This document shows, one piece after another, positions 25,912 to 34,583 of a DNA stretch of 64,000 nucleotides. The DNA is taken from contig JAPPBT010000068.1 of the NCBI GenBank assembly GCA_026702745.1, positions 1-64,000 on the forward strand, written 5' to 3'. The notes beneath the pieces were generated by a model. That model saw only the letters and a program-made list of their open reading frames with translations. It was not told the DNA's origin and made no database searches. A program made the position numbers and the translations under genes. This stretch comes from Gemmatimonadota bacterium (GTDB lineage: Bacteria; JAAXHH01). Every line of letters starts with the position of its first letter. The first letter of the stretch is position 1.

Positions 25912-25986
25912 TGACCCCAACGGGATTTGAACCCGTGTTGCCGCCGTGAAAGGGCGGTGTCCTTGGCCAGGCTAGACGATGGGGTC
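25912..25986 (-). tRNA. tRNA-Glu (anticodon TTC)
   Basis: 75-base cloverleaf. Acceptor GACCCCA pairs with TGGGGTC; anticodon arm CCGCCCTTTCACGGCGG has TTC in the loop; T arm ACGGGTTCAAATCCCGT has the GTTCAAATC loop; discriminator base A at 25912. The 3' CCA is not encoded and must be added. Located just downstream of the Gfo/Idh/MocA gene on the same strand, followed by its own terminator. Confidence 0.95.
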
Positions 25987-26043
25987 GCGTTCCTCCAAAG
26001 CCGTCGTAAAATACCGGACGGACCCTCGAAACGCAAGCCTTTT

Positions 26044-27285
26044 TTACCCTTCGTAACCCGTATCCTTCCATATGCGGCGGGCGTATGGGATGTGCTCCGG
26101 ATCCGGCTCGCGACGGCCCAGAATGCTGGGCGGTGGCTGTCCCGGACCGGCATGTTCGGGCCAGGGCGACCAGTGGTCGTTCTCCCAGGTTTTCCGGGCG
26201 GCCTCGTCCCTGAAATCGGGCACGTCGAAGGGACGGCCTTCTTCCAGCGCGCTCTTCCAGGCCAGGATGCCCACCGACGACATGGCCACGCCGCGGTATA
26301 CGTCCAGGAAGGGCTGCTCGCCCGAACGGATGGCCCGGGCGAAATGGAAACTGGTCCAGAAATCGCCTCCGCCGTGGCCGGCCTTGCGGGCGAGGTCGCC
26401 GTGCTCCGGCCAGTCCGGCTGGTAGACCCGTTCCGCCTCCTCCCCGGGCTCCAGGTGCCACGGCTCATGCCACACCCGCACCTCTCCCGGTCCGAAGTAC
26501 CCCGGTCCCCTGGTGATCTCCATGGCGCCGCGTTCGCCGTGCAGGCGGTACCAGTTGCTGTGGCCAGGCAGGCCGAGTCCGAAGAGCCGGAAGACCGCGC
26601 CGTTGTCCATGCGGCAGAGGATGACGGACCCCGGATCACCCCTCCTGAGGGTGAGGGTGCGCTCGGGCCGGGCGATGGCCAGGGCGTTCACACCGACCGG
26701 CCGCGTGTCGGTGATATATACCAGGGGCGCGAGGGCGTGGGTGCAGTAATAAGTTGAGGGAATCCACGCCCGCCAGTGGTCGAATCCCGGCGATATGCGC
26801 AGGCTCGCGTCCCGGGACATGGGGTGGTTGTACTCTCCCTCGGCGTAGGTGACTTCGCCGATCTCTCCCTCGCGGTAGAGCCGGTGCATTTCCTGGTTAA
26901 ACACGGTATAGGGATAGTTCTCGGCCAGCATGTAGATCCGGCCGGACGCCTCCACCGCGCGGCAGAGGGCAACCCCTTCGGCGAGCGTGCCGTTGCAGGC
27001 GGTCTCGCTCATGACGTGCTTGCCGGCCCGCAGGGCCTTTATGGCGAACGGCGCGTGTTCGTGGAAGTAGTTGGCCAGGACCACGGCGTCCATGTCGTGG
27101 GCGAGGAACGCGTCGTAATCGGTGTACGCGGCGACGGAAAGTTCGCCGGCCAACTCGCGCAACCGCTCCTCCCAGATATCGCACAGTGCGACGAGTTCCA
27201 TGCCCACGGCGCCGGACGCGCTCTGTGCGAAGCTCTTCCCGCGTCCCACACCCACCACGCCGACGCGGATCGGTTGGTTGCTCAT
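26044..27285 (-). CDS. Gfo/Idh/MocA family oxidoreductase
   Basis: 413 residues. IRVGVVGVGRGKSFAQSA Rossmann start, LVALCDIWEERLREL, LANYFHEHAPFAIKALRAGKHVMSETA (the EKP motif appears as SETA, Lys not obvious), then a large C-terminal domain with GEYNHPMSRD and YYCTHALAPLVYITD. ATG 27285 is chosen over the upstream frame because GAGGACG precedes it. First gene 5' of the tRNA; follows the HAD gene by 41 bases. Probably acts on a sugar or glycoside; the missing EKP Lys makes a different chemistry possible. Confidence 0.83.
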   Translation of the reverse strand: MSNQPIRVGVVGVGRGKSFAQSASGAVGMELVALCDIWEERLRELAGELSVAAYTDYDAFLAHDMDAVVLANYFHEHAPFAIKALRAGKHVMSETACNGTLAEGVALCRAVEASGRIYMLAENYPYTVFNQEMHRLYREGEIGEVTYAEGEYNHPMSRDASLRISPGFDHWRAWIPSTYYCTHALAPLVYITDTRPVGVNALAIARPERTLTLRRGDPGSVILCRMDNGAVFRLFGLGLPGHSNWYRLHGERGAMEITRGPGYFGPGEVRVWHEPWHLEPGEEAERVYQPDWPEHGDLARKAGHGGGDFWTSFHFARAIRSGEQPFLDVYRGVAMSSVGILAWKSALEEGRPFDVPDFRDEAARKTWENDHWSPWPEHAGPGQPPPSILGRREPDPEHIPYARRIWKDTGYEG

Positions 27286-27326
27286 GGTTCGTCCTCGTTC
27301 ACGACGTGTCATTCACGATGCGTCAT

Positions 27327-28031
27327 TCATGCTATGCCCAGAAGCCCGGGGACGTCCGTCAGCTGCCGGATGGAAGGCAGACGATAGCGGCCGTACTTCT
27401 CGTACCGGTCGATGAGCAGGGCGTCCAGGCCGACGCGCTCGGCCGGCAGGATGTCCTCCTCCGGATAGTCCCCGATGTAAAGAATCCGGTCGACCGGCGC
27501 TTCCGCGCGATCTATGGCCATGCGGAATATCCGCTCGTCGGGTTTTTCACAACCCGCTTCGGCGGAAACCACGAGAAAGGAGAAATACCTGTCGAGGTCG
27601 TGCCGCTTGAGCACGTGGGAGAGGTGTTCTGACCAGTTCGACAGCACGCCGAGGCGCAAGCCACGGTCCTTCAGTTTTTCCAGCGTGGGCCGGACGTCCT
27701 CGTACACCTCGAGATACCTGCCGTCCTGAAACCGGTCGTAGTACTGCTGCAATCCGGGCACCAGGTCGCCCCCGATACCCGCCGTTTCGAAGACATGGGC
27801 GTAGAGATCGACAAAGTACCGCCGCGTCTGCTCCGGCGTGCTCATGCGGCCGTCGCGCTTGTGGAACCGGGGTTCCTCCATGGACTTCGAAAGCGCCGCC
27901 TTCACCTGGTCGAGCGTGATCGCGGCTCCGAGCTCACCCGCCGCGACAACGAAGAACTCCTCGAAAAAATCGGGGGAATCCCGGCCGATCAGCGTACCCG
28001 CCGCGTCGAAGATCACGGTATCGTAGAACAT
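27327..28031 (-). CDS. HAD-superfamily hydrolase (subfamily IA phosphatase)
   Basis: 234 residues. Motif I FDAAGTLIGRD with the nucleophile Asp, motif II LGVLSNWSEHL (Ser/Asn), motif III Lys in CEKPDERIF, motif IV YIGDYPEEDILPAERVGL with Asp pair. A helical cap between residues 20 and 90. The second Asp of motif I is replaced by Ala, as in HDHD3-like members, so catalysis may be modest or different. Sits between the 2-hydroxyacid dehydrogenase and the Gfo/Idh/MocA gene; no clear ribosome-binding site. Possible phosphoglycolate or sugar phosphate. Confidence 0.82.
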   Translation of the reverse strand: MFYDTVIFDAAGTLIGRDSPDFFEEFFVVAAGELGAAITLDQVKAALSKSMEEPRFHKRDGRMSTPEQTRRYFVDLYAHVFETAGIGGDLVPGLQQYYDRFQDGRYLEVYEDVRPTLEKLKDRGLRLGVLSNWSEHLSHVLKRHDLDRYFSFLVVSAEAGCEKPDERIFRMAIDRAEAPVDRILYIGDYPEEDILPAERVGLDALLIDRYEKYGRYRLPSIRQLTDVPGLLGIA

Positions 28032-28088
28032 GGCGAATCCGAAAATCCGAATCCTGGCCCCATGGCGTTTCCGCCGCCGTTCACCCGC

Positions 28089-29099
28089 TTATTCCGCGGG
28101 CATGCCCCACTTTTCGGCGGCGAGCGGCTTCACGGCGGGGTTTACGAGACCGTCTTCGGGCCAGCGGCCGCTGAGGATGCTGACCAGTTGCCGGCCGGCT
28201 TTCTTGAAACGCTCGATGCCGCCCCGCACTGAAGCCGAAGCGTAGTGCGGCGTGAGGACCACCTGTTCCATCGACCGCAGCGGGTTGTCCGGGGCGGGCG
28301 GCTCCTGCTCCTGCACGTCCAGCCCCGCGCCGGCGAGCCAGCCTTCCCGCAGGGCCCGGATCAGCGCCTGCTCGTCCACGACCTTGCCCCGGCCCGTATT
28401 GATGAAGTAGGCGGAAGGCTTCATGTTTCGGAAGTCCTGCTCCCCGATGAGATGGTGGGTTCCCGGTCCCAGGGGCACGTGGCAGGAAACGAAGTCCGAC
28501 TCCCTGAACAGCGTTTCCTGGTCCACCATGGTCACGCCCCAGGGGTCGGCATCGGCCTGCGTGACGAAGGGGTCGCAGGCGATGACGCGGAGATCGAATC
28601 CGTCGGCGATCTTCGCCATGGCCCGGCCGATGTTCCCGAAGGAAACCAGGCCCAGCGTCTGCTCATAGATCGGCTGTATCGTACCGCGGCTGACGGGGGT
28701 GCCTTCCATCATGGACCGGTTGATGATCATCAGCCGCCGGGCGCAGGCGAGCAGCAGCATCATGGCGTGCTGGGCGACTTCCCGTTCGAATACCCGCTGG
28801 ATGTTGTAGACGATGATGCCCCGTTCCGTGGCCGCTTCCACGTCGATGAAATCCACGCCGATCCCGCCCGCGCCGACCACACGGATGCGTTCGGGCAGCG
28901 CTTCGACGACTTCTCTATTGTACGTGAGACCGCCCTGGGTGAACCCGTCCACTTCCCGGGCGTCCTCGAGCATTTCCTTGAGCGTGCTGTAGGGCCGGAT
29001 CTTGAGCTCGGCGCCAATGGTTTTCAGTTCATCACGTATATATTGATTGGGGCCGGGGTTATCTGGATTACCGGGCGCGAGGATAGTAAAACCAGCCAT
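28089..29099 (-). CDS. D-isomer-specific 2-hydroxyacid dehydrogenase
   Basis: 336 residues from ATG 29099, chosen for GAAGGAGTCCGC upstream; the frame extends to 29237 without support. NAD site LGLVSFGNIGRAMAKIADGFDLRVIACDP (around 140-168), catalytic Arg in YFINTGRGKVVDEQALIRAL, Glu/Asp in AGLDVQEQEPPAPDNPL, and catalytic His in LTPHYASAS. Related to CtBP/phosphoglycerate dehydrogenases; substrate probably a D-2-hydroxyacid. First gene of the minus-strand set with the HAD phosphatase. Confidence 0.9.
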   Translation of the reverse strand: MAGFTILAPGNPDNPGPNQYIRDELKTIGAELKIRPYSTLKEMLEDAREVDGFTQGGLTYNREVVEALPERIRVVGAGGIGVDFIDVEAATERGIIVYNIQRVFEREVAQHAMMLLLACARRLMIINRSMMEGTPVSRGTIQPIYEQTLGLVSFGNIGRAMAKIADGFDLRVIACDPFVTQADADPWGVTMVDQETLFRESDFVSCHVPLGPGTHHLIGEQDFRNMKPSAYFINTGRGKVVDEQALIRALREGWLAGAGLDVQEQEPPAPDNPLRSMEQVVLTPHYASASVRGGIERFKKAGRQLVSILSGRWPEDGLVNPAVKPLAAEKWGMPAE

Positions 29100-29444
29100 G
29101 CGGACTCCTTCGGATGGGGATATCGGGTGATTGCGACCAGAGAAAAGTAAACCGGGGCGGCGGGATTGGCAATATGAGAATTCGATGGAGGTTCGATGGT
29201 GATTCGATGCGGATCCGATTCCGTCCGGACAGGTCATCGCGGACCCTGCAACCTGCGGGATTCCCCTGGCCGGAACGCCTAAATATCCCTTGCCCTGACC
29301 CGAATATCGTTAATTTTAGATGTGATTGGCTAAATGAGGACAGGATCCGCTTTTATAGGTGTTATTGCCTGCCACCACGGGAATCCAACCCGCCTCCTGA
29401 TACGGACAGACACCTAACATTCATGGCTTCACCCCGGAGGAACC
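29100..29444. other. Intergenic region between divergent genes, with ATTCGATG repeats
   Basis: 345 bases. At 29177-29222 the motif TTCGATG occurs three times in an imperfect tandem array. AT-rich sequence near 29300-29350 probably holds the promoter for the M19-lar operon, but no hexamer pair is convincing (TTGCCC-N17-ATTTTA near 29290 is the best). A tRNA-T-arm-like segment at 29371-29400 was examined and rejected. Confidence 0.5.
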
Positions 29445-30713
29445 ATGCACTCACTCGCCCTGCTGCTGACCAGTCTCTGTTTCATCGCGGTGACCGCCGC
29501 GTGCACGCCGGCGGAAGAACCTCTGCCTGAGGATCCGGTCGAACGCGCGAAGGCATTGCATGCAAAAGTCCCGCTGATCGACGGCCACAACGACCTGCCC
29601 TGGCAGATCCGCAGGAAGGCGAACCGGGACGTGTGGTCCATCGATCTCGATCGGCCCCAGCCCGATTTCCATACCGACATCCCTCGCCTGCGCGAGGGCA
29701 TGGTGGGCGCGCAGTTCTGGTCGGTCTACGTACCTGTTTCCATGCAGGGCAGGGAGGCGACGCGGGCTACCATGGAAGCCATAGACATCGTGTACGAGAT
29801 GATCGAGCGGTACCCGGACACGTTTCAGTTGGCCACTACGGCCGATGAAGTGGAAGCAGCCTTCGCGGCGGGCAGGATCGCGTCCATGATAGGCATCGAA
29901 GGGGGCCATTCCATCGATTCGTCCCTCGGTGCGCTTCGCATGTTCCACAAGCTGGGCGTCCGGTACATGACCCTGACCCACAGCCGCAACATACCTTGGG
30001 CTGATTCGGCCACGGACACCGTGGGGGTCGGCGGCCTTTCTGAATTCGGGAAAGAGGTGATCAGGGAGATGAACCGCCTGGGCATGCTGGCGGACCTGTC
30101 CCACGTTTCCCTGGCGACCATGGGGGACGTCCTGGACGTGACCGTGGCCCCGGTCATCTTCACCCATTCCTCGTCCTACGCCATGTGCAATCACGTGCGC
30201 AATGTCCCTGACGATGTCCTGGCGCGCCTGGCCGAAAACGGCGGCGTGATCATGGTCACCTTCGTACCGGGCTACATCTCGGAAGAAACCCGCCTGCACG
30301 GCGTGAAACGCAACGAGGAACGCGAGGCGCTCGCGGCGATGCCGGGCAGTACGGATGAATCGGTGGCGGAAGGCATAGCCGCCTGGAACGAGGCCAATCC
30401 CACGCCCCGCGCCACCGTCGCCCAGGTGGCCGACCATATCGACCACATCCGGCAGGTGATCGGCATAGACTACATCGGGATCGGCGGGGACTACGACGGC
30501 ATTACCACGGTCCCGGTGGGACTGGAGGACGTCTCCACCTATCCCAATTTGACGGTCGAACTGGTCCGGCGGGGATACGCGGACGAAGACATCATGAAGA
30601 TCCTCGGAGGCAACGTGCTGCGCGTGATGCGCGACGCGGAGGCAGTGGCGGCCCGCCTGCAGCAGGAGCGCCATGCTTCGGGCGCGCGCATCGAAGTCCT
30701 GGACGGTGAATAG
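29445..30713 (+). CDS. Membrane dipeptidase (M19 family) lipoprotein
   Basis: 422 residues. Signal and lipobox LFIAVTAAC-like (SLCFIAVTAAC) at about residue 20. Zinc-binding motifs: KVPLIDGHNDLPWQ (His and Asp, around 43-56), GIEGGHSID (bridging Glu), THSSSYAMCNHVRNVPDD (His ligand) and IGIGGDYDGI (Asp). Renal-dipeptidase-like enzyme that cleaves dipeptides with C-terminal D-residues, or related amides, in the periplasm. ATG 29445 follows CGGAGGAACC. Three bases before larB, so co-transcribed. Confidence 0.93.
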   Translation: MHSLALLLTSLCFIAVTAACTPAEEPLPEDPVERAKALHAKVPLIDGHNDLPWQIRRKANRDVWSIDLDRPQPDFHTDIPRLREGMVGAQFWSVYVPVSMQGREATRATMEAIDIVYEMIERYPDTFQLATTADEVEAAFAAGRIASMIGIEGGHSIDSSLGALRMFHKLGVRYMTLTHSRNIPWADSATDTVGVGGLSEFGKEVIREMNRLGMLADLSHVSLATMGDVLDVTVAPVIFTHSSSYAMCNHVRNVPDDVLARLAENGGVIMVTFVPGYISEETRLHGVKRNEEREALAAMPGSTDESVAEGIAAWNEANPTPRATVAQVADHIDHIRQVIGIDYIGIGGDYDGITTVPVGLEDVSTYPNLTVELVRRGYADEDIMKILGGNVLRVMRDAEAVAARLQQERHASGARIEVLDGE

Positions 30714-30716
30714 CCC

Positions 30717-31469
30717 GTGAACGAATCGCAGATCAAATCGTTGCTCGAACAGGTCCGTTCGGGGGAACTGCCGGTGGACGAGGCTTCCACGCGGCTTCGA
30801 TCCATGCCTTTCGAAGACCTCGGGTTCGCGCGGGTGGACCATCACAGGGCGCTGCGGTGCGGGTTCCCCGAGGTGATCTTCTGTACGGGGAAGACCGCGG
30901 AACAGGTGGCCTCGATCGCGGAGCGCATCGTCGCCTCGGGAAACGACCTGCTCGCCACGCGGGCGACCCCGGCCATGCACGAAGCCGTGACGGCGCGGTG
31001 TCCTTCGGCCGTGTACCACGAGGCGGCCCGGGCGATCGTGGTCCAGGATGACTGGCAGGACCAGGGCATCGGCGATGTCCTGGTCGTTTCGGCGGGTACG
31101 AGCGATATTTCCGTGGCCGAAGAGGCCGCGGTAACCGCCCGGGTCCTGGGCAACCGGGTCGAACGCGTTTTCGACGTGGGCGTGGCCGGCATCCACCGCC
31201 TGTTTGCCCATCGCGAGGCCATCATGAACGCGTCGGTGCTTATCGTCGTGGCGGGTATGGAAGGCGCCCTGCCCAGTGTGGTCGGGGGGATGGTCTCCAG
31301 GCCGGTGATCGCCGTGCCGACCAGTGTGGGGTATGGCGCCAGTTTCAACGGGCTGGCGGCCCTCCTGGCCATGCTGAACAGCTGTGCCTCGGGTGTCACG
31401 GTGGTGAACATCGATGGCGGGTTCAACGCCGGGTACGCGGCGGGCCTCATCAACCGGAAGCACGAATAG
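30717..31469 (+). CDS. larB: Nickel-pincer cofactor biosynthesis protein LarB
   Basis: Carboxylates nicotinic acid adenine dinucleotide in the synthesis of the nickel-pincer nucleotide of lactate racemase. 250 residues, GTG start at 30717. PurE-like core: [106 protein letters not shown]. Near-canonical throughout. Neither LarA nor LarE lies in the window. Confidence 0.92.
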   Translation: MNESQIKSLLEQVRSGELPVDEASTRLRSMPFEDLGFARVDHHRALRCGFPEVIFCTGKTAEQVASIAERIVASGNDLLATRATPAMHEAVTARCPSAVYHEAARAIVVQDDWQDQGIGDVLVVSAGTSDISVAEEAAVTARVLGNRVERVFDVGVAGIHRLFAHREAIMNASVLIVVAGMEGALPSVVGGMVSRPVIAVPTSVGYGASFNGLAALLAMLNSCASGVTVVNIDGGFNAGYAAGLINRKHE

Positions 31470-31482
31470 AACGGCGGGTCCA

Positions 31483-32694
31483 ATGGCGGTGGCGGGGTAT
31501 TTCGACCAGTTATCCGGCTTTACGGCGGACATGCTGCTCGGGGCGCTGATCGACGCGGGATCGGACCGCGAGGAGATCGCAGCGGCCTTGAAACGCCACC
31601 ATGGCGTGGACTGTGAGATCAACGTCGCCACGGAGCGGGTAGACGGGACGAGGGTGACTTTCGCCTCCCTGTCCTGCGACGAAACTTCCGTTCCCGAGAC
31701 CTACCGGGCCATCCCGGACGGGGGAGCGGGGACGCCGGCCGGCGCGCTCATCGGCCGGGTTACGGACCATCTCGAGCAGAACGTGAATGATCTCTGGGGG
31801 GCACAGGACCAGGCACAGGACCACACGCCGGAACACGCTCCTGGACACGCGCCGTCGGTGGAAGCACTGGGCGGCCGCAACGCGGCAATGCGTATCCTCG
31901 CCCTCTGCAACGCCCTTCATCTTCTCGGGATCGATACCCTCTTCCACGAGGCGCTCCCCTTTGCCACGGGCATCGATGCTACGCCTCCACTGCTCGCCGC
32001 CCTGATGCGGGGCGCAACCGTGCGGCCGGTAGACCACGCCCCCGTCGATCTGGCGGGATGCGCCGTTTTGACCGCGCTTTCCGCGGGATCGATGAAAAAG
32101 TCCGGTTTCACGCTGCGGTCGGTGGGCTGTAGCGGCAACGACGACGACCGTGGTGATGGAAACAGGGTGCGGCTGTGCCTGGGGGAAGTCACCCACATGG
32201 GGGAAGTCGCCCACATGGGGGAAGTCGCCCAGGTCGGCGACGGGGAGTCCGTGCAGGTCCTGGAAACACAGATCGACGATATGAATCCGCAGTTCTACGG
32301 CCATGTCCTGGACCTGCTGCTCGACGCCGGCGCGCTGGACGCCTTTCTCACGCCCGTGATCATGAAGAAGGGCAGACCGGGCGCGCTGCTCACCGTGCTG
32401 GCGCCCGCTGCACTGGCTGGCCGGCTGACCGAGGTGATTTTCTCGGAAACGACAACAATCGGCCTCAGGAGCTACCCCGTCTCCCGGAGCGTGTTGCCTC
32501 GTCGCGAGACCAGGATAGAGACCTCCTTCGGCGCGATCCGGATCAAAGTCGTTTGGCAGGGGGACGCCACGCGTTACACCCCCGAGTACGAGGACTGCCA
32601 TCAGGCCGCGTTGAAGGCGGGGGTCCCGCTCGCCGTGGTATACGCGGCCGTCCACGATGCCGCCGGACGCATGGACCTGGACGATCTCCTGTGA
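31483..32694 (+). CDS. larC: Divergent LarC-like nickel insertion protein
   Basis: LarC (DUF111) installs nickel in the pincer cofactor using CTP. 403 residues from ATG 31483. Conserved ends: N-terminal YFDQLSGFTADMLLGALIDAG and C-terminal VLETQIDDMNPQFYGHVLDLLLDAGALDAFLTPVIMKKGRPG. Between them, the His-rich HHHR and HFHEVGAVDSI motifs expected of LarC are not seen, and an 18-base tandem repeat codes for GEV(T/A)HM copies (32185-32238). Read in one frame, unlike the frameshifted LarC of some lactobacilli. Its stop overlaps the next gene (GTGA). It could be a shifted-function paralog. Confidence 0.72.
   Translation: MAVAGYFDQLSGFTADMLLGALIDAGSDREEIAAALKRHHGVDCEINVATERVDGTRVTFASLSCDETSVPETYRAIPDGGAGTPAGALIGRVTDHLEQNVNDLWGAQDQAQDHTPEHAPGHAPSVEALGGRNAAMRILALCNALHLLGIDTLFHEALPFATGIDATPPLLAALMRGATVRPVDHAPVDLAGCAVLTALSAGSMKKSGFTLRSVGCSGNDDDRGDGNRVRLCLGEVTHMGEVAHMGEVAQVGDGESVQVLETQIDDMNPQFYGHVLDLLLDAGALDAFLTPVIMKKGRPGALLTVLAPAALAGRLTEVIFSETTTIGLRSYPVSRSVLPRRETRIETSFGAIRIKVVWQGDATRYTPEYEDCHQAALKAGVPLAVVYAAVHDAAGRMDLDDLL
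32185..32238. repeat. Three tandem 18-base repeats inside larC
   Basis: Units starting GAAGTC at 32185, 32203 and 32221; each adds six residues (EV-T/A-HMG form, last unit EVAQVG), about residues 235-252 of LarC. The frame is kept. Confidence 0.75.
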
Positions 32695-34583
32695 TCGTCG
32701 CCGAGGACGTATCCTTCAGCTACCATCTCCCGTCGGGGGACGAGGTTCCCACGCTGAGGGGCCTGTCCCTGGAGATCGGCGATTCCGGAAGCCTGGCCGT
32801 GATCGGACCCAACGGTTCGGGCAAGAGCACACTCGCCCGTTGCCTCAACGGGTTGATCGTGCCCCGGTCCGGCCGGGTCCTTGTGGACGGTCTGGACACG
32901 GCGGATCCGGTGAACAAATGGCCGGTCCACCAACGGGCCGGCATGATCTTCCAGAACCCGGACAATCAACTGGTCTCCACCACGGTGGAACGGGAATTGG
33001 CCTTCGGCCTGGAGAACCTCGGTCTGCCTTCCCCGGAGATCCACGACCGCGTCGGGTGGGCCTTAAGCCGATTCAACCTGGAGAAGTACCGCCGATATCC
33101 TCCCCACAGGCTGTCCGGCGGCGAGAAACAACGTCTGGCTATCGCCGCCGTGGCGTCCATGCGGCCCCGATACCTCATTTGCGACGAGCCCACCTCGTCA
33201 CTGGACCCGGGCGACCGGCAGGACATTCTCGACCTGCTCCTGTCGATCGTCGAGGAATATCGGTTAAGCGTGGTCTTCATTTCGCAGTCGCCGGAGGAAG
33301 CCGTCCGGATGGACCGTATCGCGCTGGTGGTGGACGGGAACGTCGCCGTCGAGGGAACGCCGGAGGAGGTATACCGGGAATCCGACCGGCTCGCGGCGCA
33401 CGGGCTCGACGCGCCGCTGGCCAAACGGCTGGCGGACGCCCTGCGCACGCGCGGCGTTGCGGTGCCGGCCAGCATCGTCCATACGGCGCCCCTGGTGCAG
33501 TGGCTTGCCGACAGGGCGCCCGGGTCGCACAGTGCGCTCGATTCGCCCGGAGGGCCCGAGTCGCCGGCGACCCTCCGGCAGGACGGCTCGCTACCGGGCG
33601 ATGTCCGTCCGGCATTGTCGGCGCCGAATGCGAATCCCGCTATGTCACCGTCCACGCCGCCCACCATCGCATTCGACCGGGTGAGCCATACCTACTCTCC
33701 CGGCACGAACCTGGAGATCCCCGCGTTGCGCGAAGTGAACGTACAGGTGCTTCCCGGGGAGTGCGTCGCGCTGACCGGGCCGAACGGATCGGGAAAATCC
33801 ACGATGATTCAGCACCTCAACCGCCTGTTGAAGGCGGATTCGGGTACGGTTCGCGTCGAGGGGGAGGATGTGTCGTCAGCGGAGACCGACCTGCGGAAGC
33901 TGCGTCAGAAGGTGGGACTGGTTTTCCAGTTTCCCGAGGCCCAGTTGTTCGAGGAAACCGTGTTCGATGACGTGGCCTTCGGTCCCCGGCAGACGGGTGT
34001 TTCGGCATCAGAAATCCCGGAACTGGTCAACCGGGCGCTCGAACAAGTCGGCCTGGACCCCGGCCGGTTTTCACACCGGCATCCCCTGTCGCTGAGCGGC
34101 GGTGAGAAACGCCGGGCTGCCATCGCCGGGATCCTGTCCATGGCGCCTTCCGTCCTCGCGCTCGACGAGCCCACGTCCGGACTCGATCCGCAAAGTATAC
34201 GCCAGGTCGAGGCGATTTTCAGGGACTGCAAGTCGAAGGGGACGACCCTCTTCCTGATCACTCATGACATGGACCTGATCTCCCGGCTGGCGGACCGGAT
34301 CCTGGTCATGGAAAACGGCGGTATCACGGCGGATACCACGCCGGTCCGCCTGTTCGCCCGAAAGGACGGCGACAACGCGCGGCCTCGGGGACGGTCCGGG
34401 CGGTCCGGAGCGTCAGGTCAGCAGGGACGGCCCGGGCTGTGCGACCTGCTGGCCGCGGTCGACGATGCCGGGATCCCCGTCGATCCCGCCTGTTTCGACC
34501 TGGAAGAAGCCGCGGACATGATCCGCGCGAGCGTATTCGACGACAACTTTCACGCCACCCCCGGGGAAGGCCATCCATGCTAG
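32691..34583 (+). CDS. Fused ECF-transporter ATPase (EcfA1-EcfA2 in one chain)
   Basis: 630 residues. Two complete ABC domains. First (about 1-260): GPNGSGKSTLARCLNG, FQNPDNQLVSTTVEREL with the ECF Q-loop, LSGGEKQRLAIAAVA, LICDEPTSSLDP. Second (about 325-590): GPNGSGKSTMIQHLNRL, FQFPEAQLFEETVFDDV, LSGGEKRRAAIAGIL, LALDEPTSGLDP, ITHDMD. A low-complexity Pro/Ser/Ala/Gly linker of roughly 50 residues joins them. The first domain has SQSPEE where the H-loop His should be. GTG start overlaps the larC stop. EcfT and S genes are not adjacent. Nickel import for LarC is plausible, by analogy with larMNQO, but not shown. Confidence 0.88.
   Translation: MIVAEDVSFSYHLPSGDEVPTLRGLSLEIGDSGSLAVIGPNGSGKSTLARCLNGLIVPRSGRVLVDGLDTADPVNKWPVHQRAGMIFQNPDNQLVSTTVERELAFGLENLGLPSPEIHDRVGWALSRFNLEKYRRYPPHRLSGGEKQRLAIAAVASMRPRYLICDEPTSSLDPGDRQDILDLLLSIVEEYRLSVVFISQSPEEAVRMDRIALVVDGNVAVEGTPEEVYRESDRLAAHGLDAPLAKRLADALRTRGVAVPASIVHTAPLVQWLADRAPGSHSALDSPGGPESPATLRQDGSLPGDVRPALSAPNANPAMSPSTPPTIAFDRVSHTYSPGTNLEIPALREVNVQVLPGECVALTGPNGSGKSTMIQHLNRLLKADSGTVRVEGEDVSSAETDLRKLRQKVGLVFQFPEAQLFEETVFDDVAFGPRQTGVSASEIPELVNRALEQVGLDPGRFSHRHPLSLSGGEKRRAAIAGILSMAPSVLALDEPTSGLDPQSIRQVEAIFRDCKSKGTTLFLITHDMDLISRLADRILVMENGGITADTTPVRLFARKDGDNARPRGRSGRSGASGQQGRPGLCDLLAAVDDAGIPVDPACFDLEEAADMIRASVFDDNFHATPGEGHPC

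Noticed and set aside
29371-29400. tRNA 3' half remnant or attachment site (CGGGTTGGATTCCCG on the minus strand)
   Set aside because: It resembles a T arm, but there is no D arm, no anticodon arm and no matching acceptor; the loop is TTGGATT rather than TTCRANY. Chance similarity is likely.
29451-31631. 726-residue minus-strand reading frame
   Set aside because: Antisense to the M19 dipeptidase and larB, both with conserved motifs on the plus strand; no ribosome-binding site or family motif.
32175-32690. N-terminal extension of the ECF fusion protein
   Set aside because: The frame runs back through larC, but the Arg-rich translation is a shadow; GTG 32691 overlaps the larC stop and starts the ABC domain properly.
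31483-32694. LarC1/LarC2 programmed frameshift
   Set aside because: The gene reads in one frame from start to end with both conserved ends in frame; no slippery site is required.
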